From contig JALSHH010000016.1 of assembly GCA_026982335.1 (NCBI GenBank), positions 1-64,000 of the forward strand: 64,000 nt of DNA, given 5' to 3'. This DNA comes from Phycisphaerales bacterium (GTDB taxonomy: Bacteria; Planctomycetota; Phycisphaerae; Phycisphaerales; UBA1924). The notes below the pieces were generated by a model, which worked only from the letters and a program-made list of their open reading frames with translations, was not told where the DNA came from and did not search any database. A program made the position numbers and the translations under genes. Below are positions 28,975 to 40,626 of the stretch, one piece after another. The number at the start of each line of letters is the position of its first letter. Position 1 is the stretch's first letter.

Positions 28975-30996
28975 ATGCGCATTCCTGCTCGCCTTGCTGT
29001 CCTCATTCTCGCTGGTACCTGCCTCTCGCTCGGTGCCTGTGTTTCGTCAACCACACGCAACACCAATACCAACGCCGGCACCTTCGCACTGATCGCCAAT
29101 GAGCAAGTCCCGGTGCCTCAGATTGAGATGGGCGATGCGGCCACCATCGATGCGATCATCAACGAAGGCAAAAACAACTCCCAAGTCCTCGCCACACTCA
29201 CCGAGATGTGCGAAACCTTTGGACCAAGGCTCACCGGATCGTCCAACCTCCAAAAAGCACAACGATGGGCACGCAGCAAATTCGAAGCCAACGGTGCCTC
29301 AAACGCCCACCTGAGCCAATGGGGCACCATTGAAACCCGGTTCGATCGAGGCCCATCAACTGCCCGCGTTTTGATGTCCTCAGGCAGACGCAAAAAGAGT
29401 GAACCCAAAGTCCTCCGCACCCTTGAATTCTCAACTCTCTCATGGTCGATGGGAACCGACGGGCCTGTCTCGGGCAAAATCATTCACCTCCCCACTACCA
29501 TGGAAGAGTACCAAGCCAACGCAGGCAACTATGCAGACGCATGGGTACTCATCACCCCCAAGTATGCTGCTCGAGGCGGGATTCGTTCCACCGGATTCCT
29601 CATGCGCGAACGCATGGATGAACGCCACGAAATTCGCAAGGGAATCGCCCGCCGTCAAGCGGCGGCCAACGATCCCACAGCCGAGCTCTCCGACAAAGTT
29701 TGGGAAGGTTCCTTCGACTACCACGGCTCGTTTGTCCCCGCAACGCTCACCCTCGACGAAGATGGCGACACCCCCACCGGAAGCCTCTCCATCCGCAACT
29801 TCTCCGAAGGACCAATTTCCGAATTCACCCGTGACGGTGACACCGTCCGTTTCGTTTGGACTCATGACATGGGCACCTCGAACATTGAACTGACCTTCGA
29901 TGGCAACGAGGCAACCGGCGTTTCTCGCTCAGGATCGGGCAACGAGTTCCCACTTGAGTTCTCCCGCGCCACCGCCGAATCGGTCAAAGCCGAGCATGAA
30001 GCCAAAGATTCCAAAGAGGCTGCACTGGCTGCCGTGCTCGCCGAGAACCCCAACGGGTTTGTTTCAAGTTCAAAAGATGAACGCGTCTGGACCACCTCAT
30101 CGAACAACTGGATCGAACGCAAACTCGCCGATTATCCCATCGATGTCGAAGTCAATGTCCGCGAAAGCGACTTTGACTACCTCTCTGCCCGCGCCTACGA
30201 AGGCGTTGACATCCAACTCGAGCTCGATCTTCAGCACAACCTTACGGCCGGACCATTCCCCACCTATAATGTCATTGCCGAAATCGTTGGTTCTGAAAAA
30301 CCCGATGAAATTGTCATCATCTCCGCCCACATGGACTCATGGGACGGCCCGGGTTCACAAGGCGCCACCGATAACGGCACAGGAACCGCCGTCACCCTTG
30401 AAGCCGCCCGCATCCTCTTGGCAGTCGATGCCGAACCCAAACGCACCATTCGTTTTATCCTCTGGGGTGGCGAGGAACAGGGGCTTCTCGGGGCCCGAGG
30501 ATATATCGACTCGCTCACCGACGATGAAAAGGCCAAAATCTCTGCGGCCTTTGTCGATGACGGTGGCACCAACTATCAAGGTGGACTTCCTGCTGCCGAT
30601 TGGATGGTCGACTACCTCGCTGCGGCAACCGCACCGATCAATGGTGTGTTCTATTCCGAAACGGACGACGCATTCCTCAATGTCAACATCCGCCCCACCG
30701 GTGACAAAATCGACACCCACGGCGGTTCCGACCATGCAGCTTTCAATGCCGTCGGTATCCCTGGGTTCTTCTGGGATGAGGTTGGGCGGGCCGACTACCA
30801 ATTCGGATGGCACACCCAGTACGATCGGGTTGATCTGGCAATCGAAGAATACCTGATCCAATCGGCCACCAACACCGCAGTCTTGGCCTACAACCTCGCC
30901 AATGCACCTGACCTCCTCCCCCGTGAAGACCCCAATGCACCCAAAAAAGAAGATGAAGAAACCCAAGGAGAAGAAATCGAAGGGGCCTCCTACTAA
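28975..30996 (+). CDS. M28-family zinc peptidase, predicted lipoprotein
   Basis: Signal plus lipobox LSLGAC; SAHMDSWDGPGSQGATDNGTGTAVTLEAARIL, LWGGEEQGLLGARGYI, GGSDHAAF metal-site motifs. Confidence 0.9.
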   Translation: MRIPARLAVLILAGTCLSLGACVSSTTRNTNTNAGTFALIANEQVPVPQIEMGDAATIDAIINEGKNNSQVLATLTEMCETFGPRLTGSSNLQKAQRWARSKFEANGASNAHLSQWGTIETRFDRGPSTARVLMSSGRRKKSEPKVLRTLEFSTLSWSMGTDGPVSGKIIHLPTTMEEYQANAGNYADAWVLITPKYAARGGIRSTGFLMRERMDERHEIRKGIARRQAAANDPTAELSDKVWEGSFDYHGSFVPATLTLDEDGDTPTGSLSIRNFSEGPISEFTRDGDTVRFVWTHDMGTSNIELTFDGNEATGVSRSGSGNEFPLEFSRATAESVKAEHEAKDSKEAALAAVLAENPNGFVSSSKDERVWTTSSNNWIERKLADYPIDVEVNVRESDFDYLSARAYEGVDIQLELDLQHNLTAGPFPTYNVIAEIVGSEKPDEIVIISAHMDSWDGPGSQGATDNGTGTAVTLEAARILLAVDAEPKRTIRFILWGGEEQGLLGARGYIDSLTDDEKAKISAAFVDDGGTNYQGGLPAADWMVDYLAAATAPINGVFYSETDDAFLNVNIRPTGDKIDTHGGSDHAAFNAVGIPGFFWDEVGRADYQFGWHTQYDRVDLAIEEYLIQSATNTAVLAYNLANAPDLLPREDPNAPKKEDEETQGEEIEGASY

Positions 30997-31037
30997 ACTA
31001 AAAATACGCCGCTCTCGATTTATTGATTCGACCAAAG

Positions 31038-31064
31038 AGGAAGCAACATACTGCTTCCTTTTTT
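31038..31064 (+). terminator. Rho-independent terminator after the M28 peptidase gene
   Basis: AGGAAGCA-ACATAC-TGCTTCCT followed by T run. Confidence 0.75.
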
Positions 31065-31147
31065 CTCCCTGACTTTCATTCTTCGAATCCCTCCAGATTC
31101 CGCCCCATTTCATCCTTAACCCGACCAATACCCGATACACTGTGCAT

Positions 31148-32236
31148 ATGGCTACCGATCGCATCATCGCACCAACCACCGCCTCGCCCATCGAAGAGCA
31201 TGCCAACTGGGCACTGCGCCCTCAATCCATCGAGGAATATATCGGACAGCCCGAACTCATCGAACGCCTGCTCATCGCTATCGAAGCGGTCAAGGCCCGC
31301 CAGAAAAGCGCCACCGATCTTGATCTGTGCGAGCACCTCGAGCACATCCTCCTCCATGGACCACCCGGACTCGGAAAAACCACCCTCGCCCATGTCATCG
31401 GCGCCGAACTGGGCACCAAAGTTCATACCACTTCAGGGCCTGCACTCGCCCGAGGTACTGATCTCGTCGCGGTGCTGACCCGATTGCAACCCGGCGATAT
31501 CCTTTTTATTGACGAAATTCACCGCCTGCCTGTCGCGGTCGAAGAGTTCATCTACCCGGCAATGGAAGACTTTCGCATTGATGTCTGTCTTGACACCGGG
31601 CTCAATGCCCGCACCGTCCAGATCAAATGCGCTCCCTTCACACTCATCGGCGCAACCACCCGCGCCGGATTGCTCAGTTCACCTTTGCGTTCACGCTTTG
31701 GGATCACCCATCACCTCAAATACTATGACCAAGATGATCTCGTTCATATCCTCGGACGATCGTCCTCGCTGCTCTCGATGGGTCGACCTGAAATCAATTC
31801 CCTCGGCTCAATCGCCGCCCGATCCAGAGGTACCCCCCGCATCGCCAACCGACTCTTGCGTCGTGTTCGTGATTTCGCCGCCGTCCGCGCGAAGGGCATT
31901 ATCTCCGATTCTGTCGTTCATGATGCTCTGGCACTCGAAGGGGTTGATGCACTTGGACTTGATGAACTCGACCGCACTTACCTGAAGACGATCCGCACCA
32001 TCTATGCCGGCGGGCCCGTTGGGCTCGAGGCCATCGCTGCAACGCTCAACGAAGACACAGGCACCCTTGAAGATGTTGTCGAGCCCTATCTGCTGCAAAT
32101 CGGATTCCTTGCCAGAACCAAACGCGGGCGCATGCTCACCAATCTCGCCTGCGAGCACTTAGGCCTGCCACGAATGCCCCAGAGCCAACTCCTCGAGGAA
32201 AAACCATCAACTCAATCGGTTCACAGCCTCTTCTAA
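31148..32236 (+). CDS. ruvB: Holliday junction branch migration helicase RuvB
   Basis: LHGPPGLGKTTLAHVIGAELG, LFIDEIHRLPVAVEEFIYPAMEDFRID, GATTRAGLLSSPLRSRFGI, GFLARTKRGRMLT. Confidence 0.97.
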   Translation: MATDRIIAPTTASPIEEHANWALRPQSIEEYIGQPELIERLLIAIEAVKARQKSATDLDLCEHLEHILLHGPPGLGKTTLAHVIGAELGTKVHTTSGPALARGTDLVAVLTRLQPGDILFIDEIHRLPVAVEEFIYPAMEDFRIDVCLDTGLNARTVQIKCAPFTLIGATTRAGLLSSPLRSRFGITHHLKYYDQDDLVHILGRSSSLLSMGRPEINSLGSIAARSRGTPRIANRLLRRVRDFAAVRAKGIISDSVVHDALALEGVDALGLDELDRTYLKTIRTIYAGGPVGLEAIAATLNEDTGTLEDVVEPYLLQIGFLARTKRGRMLTNLACEHLGLPRMPQSQLLEEKPSTQSVHSLF

Positions 32237-32260
32237 TTCAACTGGTACATGTGCGGGCGT

Positions 32261-33016
32261 TTATTTCTTGAAGGCTTTCGATAACTCTTCTTCCGCCTCT
32301 TCAGTCAAATACAGAATGCATCCATCATTGGGCGAAAGCGTCAATTTACCCTGCATAAGTGACGCAGCCACCTCAACGGGCACAGACATCATCGACGATC
32401 CACAGACATATTCGTGGCGTTTGCGGTCGATGATTTCGAGCGGTGCCATTGCATCTTCGCCGCGATTGTCGAGCAGCTCCTGATAAATTGCCATCACATG
32501 CTTGGGCACATCGGCAACAAGTGCCTCGCGTTTCGCACGAAGCTCGGCAAGTTTCTCGGCAATATCATCGGCCCGCTTCTGACGATCCGACTCGGCCACC
32601 CCACGCACTTTGTCACGATCTGTTTTGGATACTTCGAGTTCCGTAAGCTTGGCCTCGAGCTCTTCAACTTTTTCGAGTCCTTCGATGGCCTGCTCGTCGT
32701 ATGCTGCTCGTTGCTCTTTCAGATTGTTGACTTCAGAGAGAAGCGCTTTGTACTCTTTGTTGGTACTCGCGCTATTCATCTTTTCACGAAGTTCATCAAT
32801 GCGTACTTTAAGCCGCTCGCTCTCACCTTCGGCATTGGCAGTCGTCGCTTTAAGTTGGCGGATCTGGATTTGTAACGAGTCGGACTGTGCACCAAGATCT
32901 GCAAGTTTCTTGGTCTGTTCTCCAAGGAATCGCTCGGCAGCTTCGAGCCTACTCTGGAGCCCCCGCATCTCTATATCGACCCGGAACACACAAAGCAGCT
33001 GATTCGTCACGGACAT
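32261..33016 (-). CDS. DUF164/zf-RING_7-like coiled-coil protein with degenerate zinc ribbon
   Basis: Long coiled coil (LREKMNSASTNKEYKALLSEVNNLKEQ) and C-terminal CGSSMMSVPVEVAASLMQGKLTLSPNDGCILYL. Confidence 0.8.
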   Translation of the reverse strand: MSVTNQLLCVFRVDIEMRGLQSRLEAAERFLGEQTKKLADLGAQSDSLQIQIRQLKATTANAEGESERLKVRIDELREKMNSASTNKEYKALLSEVNNLKEQRAAYDEQAIEGLEKVEELEAKLTELEVSKTDRDKVRGVAESDRQKRADDIAEKLAELRAKREALVADVPKHVMAIYQELLDNRGEDAMAPLEIIDRKRHEYVCGSSMMSVPVEVAASLMQGKLTLSPNDGCILYLTEEAEEELSKAFKK

Positions 33017-33062
33017 GCATCTCTCCTGAGCGGGTGTCTCGATCATGCATGAGTCTAGCCCG

Positions 33063-33992
33063 CTATCCTCCGAGTGTGGCAGATACGCCCAGATCTTGTG
33101 TCACTTGGAGCACCCAATATGCAAATGGTGCGACCAGAATCGGTGAGTCGATAATATCCAAGACGCCTCCGAATCCGGGCAGGCTCGACCCTGAATCCTT
33201 TACCCCACCATCGCGCTTGAGCAAACTCGCAGCCAGATCCCCGCACTGACCAAGCCCACCAATCACCACACCCATCACACCCGAAACCATTAACGACGGT
33301 GCATCAATCCCTTCTTTGTGCAGCAGCCATGCCCCCCCCATCCCGACCAATCCTGATGTCACCATCCCCCCAATGAGACCCTCCCAAGTCTTTTTGGGGC
33401 TCAGCCACGGGATCATCTTATGCTTGCCGATCGTGGTACCCGTAAAGAAAGCCCCAATATCGCATGATTTGACCGTTGCAAGGATCCAGATCATCACCCA
33501 GACTGAGTGCTCACGCCGAATCAAGACAAAGAGTCCAAGCATCAATCCCATATACACATGGATCAGCAAAATCCCCGATCCCACCGCGATCGCTCCCTCA
33601 ACCTTCTTGGGTCGCACCGCATAGAGCATCCCGACCATGAATGCCACGACCACCGAAGTGATCCCGGCTGCGAACCCGCTGGTCCCACTCGCATCCTCAG
33701 GCGTGAAGGCGATGACCATCAACCCCAAAAGCCCAACCGTAATCGCAATCGATGTCCCGATATGCACGCCCTTGGCGCGGAATATCCGGGCAACCTCGCG
33801 GGCCCCCATCGCACTCAAAAGCACGAACACAGGCAGCACGATCATCCCAGGGGGAAAGGTCTCACTCGGAAAAAAAACCGGCGCACCCAACCCGTCGATC
33901 CACTGATCGAGCCAAGCCAGCACCCCTATGAGCACAATGAGCAATGGTCCAAATGTCAAACGATGCTTCAACACGGATGGACAATAGGACAC
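33063..33992 (-). CDS. cdsA: Phosphatidate cytidylyltransferase
   Basis: Multi-TM; C-terminal SPKKTWEGLIGGMVTSG...GQCGDLAASLLKRDGGVKDSGSSLPGFGGVLDIIDS signature. Confidence 0.94.
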   Translation of the reverse strand: MSYCPSVLKHRLTFGPLLIVLIGVLAWLDQWIDGLGAPVFFPSETFPPGMIVLPVFVLLSAMGAREVARIFRAKGVHIGTSIAITVGLLGLMVIAFTPEDASGTSGFAAGITSVVVAFMVGMLYAVRPKKVEGAIAVGSGILLIHVYMGLMLGLFVLIRREHSVWVMIWILATVKSCDIGAFFTGTTIGKHKMIPWLSPKKTWEGLIGGMVTSGLVGMGGAWLLHKEGIDAPSLMVSGVMGVVIGGLGQCGDLAASLLKRDGGVKDSGSSLPGFGGVLDIIDSPILVAPFAYWVLQVTQDLGVSATLGG

Positions 33993-34012
33993 GAACGCCC
34001 CGATTGCCCCAT

Positions 34013-36228
<2,216 letters not shown>

Positions 36229-36435
36229 CTATTCCATTTCCATTCCGCAGAAGAGGTGAGTGTGCGATTATCGGTACAACCATAGCCTCATGGCAGATCA
36301 ACGCATACAAGGTAATGCCTCGACAGGTTGCTTTATGCAGATTATTCGGGCTCGCACATCAATACATTGACCAGAGCATCGAGAGTGATCCTCCGAATCA
36401 TCCGATACGGATCGTACCCAAAGAAGGAGTCGGTT

Positions 36436-36612
36436 ATGTCTGATCAAAAAATGGTCAAAATCATGTGTCCCAACCTGACCTGCCGCAAGGTCCTCTCCAT
36501 CCCTGATTTGGCTCGAGGAAAGACCGTCCGGTGCAAGTCCTGTGGCACAAACATCCGCGTCCCGAACGATAAACCCGCACCGTCGCCATCAAACACCGAC
36601 TCGCCAAGCTAG
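36436..36612 (+). CDS. Small zinc-finger-like protein
   Basis: MSDQKMVKIMCPNLTCRKVLSIPDLARGKTVRCKSCGTNIRVP; SD AAGGAG upstream. Confidence 0.7.
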   Translation: MSDQKMVKIMCPNLTCRKVLSIPDLARGKTVRCKSCGTNIRVPNDKPAPSPSNTDSPS

Positions 36613-36640
36613 CCCATGCCAAGAACACCAAACCGATTTG

Positions 36641-36671
36641 AAAAAGCACCATCCTCTGGACGGTGCTTTTT
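36641..36671. terminator. Bidirectional rho-independent terminator between convergent genes
   Basis: AAAAAGCACC-ATCCTCTGGAC-GGTGCTTTTT. Confidence 0.8.
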
Positions 36672-36719
36672 GATTGCTCAACATCGGACAAATAGGACCA
36701 AATCAGATGAGAGACCAAA

Positions 36720-37211
36720 TCACAGCGGCGGCTGATCATCATCATCGTCATCAAAGTCAAACTGGAAATCCATCATACTTGAATCATCGTTCATATCACT
36801 GACAGGAACCATCTTCTCCGCTGAGATAGAAGCCGCCGGAGCAGAGGCAGATGCAGGAATGGCAATCTCTTCAGGAAGTCCGTCTTTGTACATCGTCTGG
36901 GCGTCAATATCACCCGGCTCGCCATTGACCGAAACCAAGAACACCAATCCGCCGAAGGAAACCAAATCGCCCGCGCACAAAGGCTGGGAAGTGATCCGTT
37001 CTTGGTTGACAAAGGTGCCGTTGCTTGAACCGAGATCGTTGACGACAATCGAGCTCTCATCAACGACAAACTCACAGTGCTTGCGGGAGATTCCGGCAGC
37101 AGGCACCCGAATCTGACAATCATCAAGCCGACCCACAAGCGTCCTCGCCTGCCTCAACGGCACCGGGGTGGTCGAACCATTCTTTGTGACACGAATAAGG
37201 ATGACTTCCAA
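36720..37211 (-). CDS. FHA domain-containing protein (start uncertain; ORF open to 37328)
   Basis: TLVGRLDDCQIRVPAAGISRKHCEFVVDESSIVVNDLGSSNGTFVNQERI is an FHA domain; a start beyond 37270 would overlap hemW. Confidence 0.85.
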   Translation of the reverse strand: MEVILIRVTKNGSTTPVPLRQARTLVGRLDDCQIRVPAAGISRKHCEFVVDESSIVVNDLGSSNGTFVNQERITSQPLCAGDLVSFGGLVFLVSVNGEPGDIDAQTMYKDGLPEEIAIPASASAPAASISAEKMVPVSDMNDDSSMMDFQFDFDDDDDDQPPL

Positions 37212-37269
37212 ACCGAACCTACCCTTTCCTTCATCGCTCCTGAAGACACATTCCTGCGGAGGATTTCCT

Positions 37270-38544
37270 ATGGCGGACAATACCGCCTTTTCACTTGTCA
37301 AGCAACGATCTATTGGCTCATCGGGCATTGTATTTCAAGATCAACATGATCTTCACACACCCCGACCTGAAGGCAATCGTGCTCGCTCGCTCTACATACA
37401 TATACCATTTTGTACGCACAAATGCCATTATTGCGACTTCTACTCCATCGTCGATCAGCAAGGTCGACAACAAATTTTCCTCGATCGGCTCGTCCGAGAA
37501 CTCCGTGCCCAGGCACCATACGCCGACCAAAACCCGCTCAAAACCATCTTCGTCGGCGGCGGCACCCCCTCGCTCCTCGAACCGACCCTCTGGAAAACAC
37601 TCCTCGAAACACTTGATCAACTCTTTGATCTCTCGGATATCCGGGCTGGAAAAGGCGAGTTCAGCGTCGAAAATAACCCCGAATCCGTCACCGAAGAGCT
37701 CGCAGCCACCTACGCCCAAGGTGGAGTCAACCGCGTCTCAATGGGAGCCCAGTCCTTCAATCCCAAACACCTCGAAGCACTCGATCGCATCCACAACCCT
37801 GACAAGGTGCCCCAGGCGATCGACATTTTTCAGCGGGCAGGCATCCAACGCGTTTCAATCGACCTGATCTTCGCCATCCCCGGACAAACCATCGAGCAAT
37901 GGGATGCCGACCTGTGCACCGCACTGACGCTGCCCATCGAGCACCTCTCTGCCTATGGGCTCACCTACGAACCCGGCACCGCAATGACCGCTCGGCTCGC
38001 CAAAGGTGAGTTCGCTCAAATGCCTGATGAAACCGAAACAGCGATGTACCGCCACACCATCGACACCCTCCGCAAGCACGGGTTCGATCGCTATGAAGTC
38101 TCCAACCACGCCAAACCTGAAGCCGAGTGTCAGCACAATATGCGCTATTGGACGAGTCAGGATTGGTTGGCGGTAGGACCAAGCGCATCGGGGCATTTCC
38201 GAGGCGCTCGATGGAAGAACACCCCTCGGCTCGATGATTATCTCAAACTCGACGAGCACGGGTTCGCCCCGATCTGTGAGTACGAACCACCTGACGATCG
38301 GCGTGCATTGATGGATCTGCTGATGACCTCGATTCGGCTCGCCCAAGGTGTCGATTCGGTATTTGCCCTTGAAGAGGCCGCGAAACTCGGAAAAGCGGAT
38401 CAACTCCAAGCAGCAGCGGTCATGTGTCAAGATCAGGGATGGCTTGCCCAAGCCAACTCGCCCCAGTGGCAACTGACCGATGAAGGATTCCTCTTCGCGG
38501 ATCGGGTGGCACGCGAGTTCATCGCAGCGGTGATGGCGGATTGA
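37270..38544 (+). CDS. hemW: Radical SAM family heme chaperone HemW
   Basis: LYIHIPFCTHKCHYCDFYS, IFVGGGTPSLLE, GAQSFNPKHLEALDRIHN, DLIFAIPGQT. Confidence 0.93.
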   Translation: MADNTAFSLVKQRSIGSSGIVFQDQHDLHTPRPEGNRARSLYIHIPFCTHKCHYCDFYSIVDQQGRQQIFLDRLVRELRAQAPYADQNPLKTIFVGGGTPSLLEPTLWKTLLETLDQLFDLSDIRAGKGEFSVENNPESVTEELAATYAQGGVNRVSMGAQSFNPKHLEALDRIHNPDKVPQAIDIFQRAGIQRVSIDLIFAIPGQTIEQWDADLCTALTLPIEHLSAYGLTYEPGTAMTARLAKGEFAQMPDETETAMYRHTIDTLRKHGFDRYEVSNHAKPEAECQHNMRYWTSQDWLAVGPSASGHFRGARWKNTPRLDDYLKLDEHGFAPICEYEPPDDRRALMDLLMTSIRLAQGVDSVFALEEAAKLGKADQLQAAAVMCQDQGWLAQANSPQWQLTDEGFLFADRVAREFIAAVMAD

Positions 38545-38572
38545 TCTTCCTTGACCCAACGATTTCTTGTCC

Positions 38573-38650
38573 CAACGAGCCGCGACCGTGAGGGAGCGGT
38601 CTTTGGGCTTTATAAAACACATAAGACCGCTCCCTCACGATCTCGCTCGT
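38573..38650. repeat. REP-like palindromic intergenic repeat, family A copy 1
   Basis: CAACGAGCCGCGACCGTGAGGGAGCGGTCTT ... AAGACCGCTCCCTCACGATCTCGCTCGT; related copy at 58872-58952. Confidence 0.75.
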
Positions 38651-39417
38651 GAAGACTTTGGTATTTCCAAATCAGGTCTGGGAATATCGAGCCGATTGAG
38701 CGTCGTCCGCAGGTCCTTGGGCCATTTTGTACGGATGTCCACAGGCTCCTCCTTAATCGGATGTGTAAAAACGATCCGATGGGCATGGAGGGCAAGTCGG
38801 GGGGATGCCTCTTTGACGATGTTTGGGCCATAGAGCTTGTCGCCGAGCACCGCAGCGCCGATCAAATCCATATGAATCCGCACCTGATGCAATCGCCCGG
38901 TGACGGGGCGTGCTTCGATCAGGGCAGCCTTGTTGCTCTCGGAAAGCACGCGATAGGCGGTGACTGCGGGTTTGCCCGCGTTCGAGATCGAGGCTTTGCG
39001 GATCGAGGTGTATCGGTTTTTGCGTTTGAGTTGTTCGAGGATCGGGCGTTTGATGACGCCTTGGGAATCTTTGGGCGCCTTGTGACACAGCGCCCAGTAG
39101 TATTTGTTGATCTTGCGCTCCTCGAACTGTTTGCGGAGCCCGTCGTAGGCCTGTGCAGTGAGCGCGACGAGCATGACACCTGAGGTTTCGCGATCGAGTC
39201 GATGGACGAGTCCAAAGTCGCGGGCTTGTCCGAGTTGCTGGAGTTGCTTGCCATAGTTGACAAAAAGTCCGTTGAGGAGGGTGTCGTGCTCGTGCCCGAC
39301 GCCGGGCTGGGAGACGACGCGGGTGGGTTTTTCGACGACGAGCAGATCGTTGTCCTCGTATTTGATCGAGAAAGTGACGCGTTCGTTGGATTGGATGGAG
39401 CCTGATGGTCGATGCAC
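38635..39417 (-). CDS. RluD-type 23S rRNA pseudouridine synthase
   Basis: DFGLVHRLDRETSGVMLVALT, RPVTGRLHQVRIHMDLIGAAVLGDKLYG; GTG start at 39417 is the best guess. Confidence 0.9.
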   Translation of the reverse strand: MHRPSGSIQSNERVTFSIKYEDNDLLVVEKPTRVVSQPGVGHEHDTLLNGLFVNYGKQLQQLGQARDFGLVHRLDRETSGVMLVALTAQAYDGLRKQFEERKINKYYWALCHKAPKDSQGVIKRPILEQLKRKNRYTSIRKASISNAGKPAVTAYRVLSESNKAALIEARPVTGRLHQVRIHMDLIGAAVLGDKLYGPNIVKEASPRLALHAHRIVFTHPIKEEPVDIRTKWPKDLRTTLNRLDIPRPDLEIPKSSRARS

Positions 39418-39537
39418 GCGAGTTCTTTCAAAGTTGACCGATTCCTTTTCGATCGGGGAACCACAAGGATAGCCGACCAACCCTCTAAGCACCCGCCTAG
39501 CATAGGATTGCAGCACCAGATTGATCGTTATGAGCCC

Positions 39538-40626
39538 ATGAATCACGAAACCACCTCCATTTTGCGCATGATTGATGCGAACCTCAACCGTTGCCGGGAG
39601 GGGGTTCGGGTGATCGAAGATTGCGCCCGGTTTGTGCTTGATGATGCAGCGATCGCCCGGGAGTGCAAATCCATCCGCCATCAGCTTCGATCGGCGATTG
39701 ATACGCTCGGGCTCCCTCCCGACGCCCTGATCACATCGCGCGATACCGTTGGCGATGTCGGCACGGCGATCACCGCCAAAGCCGAGTCCGATCGGTCCGC
39801 GGGGATGCGCGATCTGGTCAGTGCTGCTGCCAAGCGAGCGGGCGAAGCGTTGCGGGTCATCGAAGAATCGGTCAAGGCGCTGGGGCATTCGGGAACTGGA
39901 TTTGAAGCCATCCGATATCGAATTTACACCATCGAAAAGCAGACCGTCCTCGCCCTCACGCCGAGATGTCCGCAGTGGTCGGTGTGCGTGCTTATCACGC
40001 AATCACTCTGCACGCATCATGATCCGATCGAGATTATCAAACGAATCGCAGCGGGCGGCGGATCGTGCATCCAGATCCGTGAGAAGGACATGCCCGATGG
40101 GCGATTGATCGACCATGCTGGGCATCTCACTGATTGTGCGCACACACTGGGTCTTGAGGTCATCATCAATGACCGGGCGCACATCGCCAAACTTGTTGAT
40201 GCTGATGGGGTGCATCTTGGGCAGGATGATCTGCCGATCGCAAGTGCCCGAAAACTGCTTGGATATCGTAAGTGGATCGGGCGCACCTGCCCCACGATCG
40301 AACATGCGATCGAAGCGATCGGGCAGGGGGCGGATATGTGTGGGATTGGCCCGGTGTTTGTTTCGACGACCAAGTCCAAACCAACCCTCAGCGGGCTAGC
40401 GTTGATCGAAGCGTACCTCACCAACGATGCAACGAAGCACACACCGATGCTGGCAATCTCGGGAATTGGGACGGGGAATGTCGGCCAACTTGCCAAGATC
40501 GGATGTCCAGGCGTTGCGGTTTCGAGTGCGGTCTGTTCGAGTGCAGACCCCGAAGGGGTCTGCCGAGCAATCGTCGAGGCGATTGAGTCGCGCTTGGCAT
40601 CGGACACTCCTACCATGTCAGTATGA
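39538..40626 (+). CDS. thiE: Thiamine phosphate synthase with N-terminal ThiD2-like domain
   Basis: N-terminal RMIDANLNRCREGVRVIEDCARFVLDD plus C-terminal ThiE: GGSCIQIREKDM, LEVIINDRAHIAKLVDADGVHLGQDDLP, GIGPVFVSTTK. Confidence 0.85.
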   Translation: MNHETTSILRMIDANLNRCREGVRVIEDCARFVLDDAAIARECKSIRHQLRSAIDTLGLPPDALITSRDTVGDVGTAITAKAESDRSAGMRDLVSAAAKRAGEALRVIEESVKALGHSGTGFEAIRYRIYTIEKQTVLALTPRCPQWSVCVLITQSLCTHHDPIEIIKRIAAGGGSCIQIREKDMPDGRLIDHAGHLTDCAHTLGLEVIINDRAHIAKLVDADGVHLGQDDLPIASARKLLGYRKWIGRTCPTIEHAIEAIGQGADMCGIGPVFVSTTKSKPTLSGLALIEAYLTNDATKHTPMLAISGIGTGNVGQLAKIGCPGVAVSSAVCSSADPEGVCRAIVEAIESRLASDTPTMSV

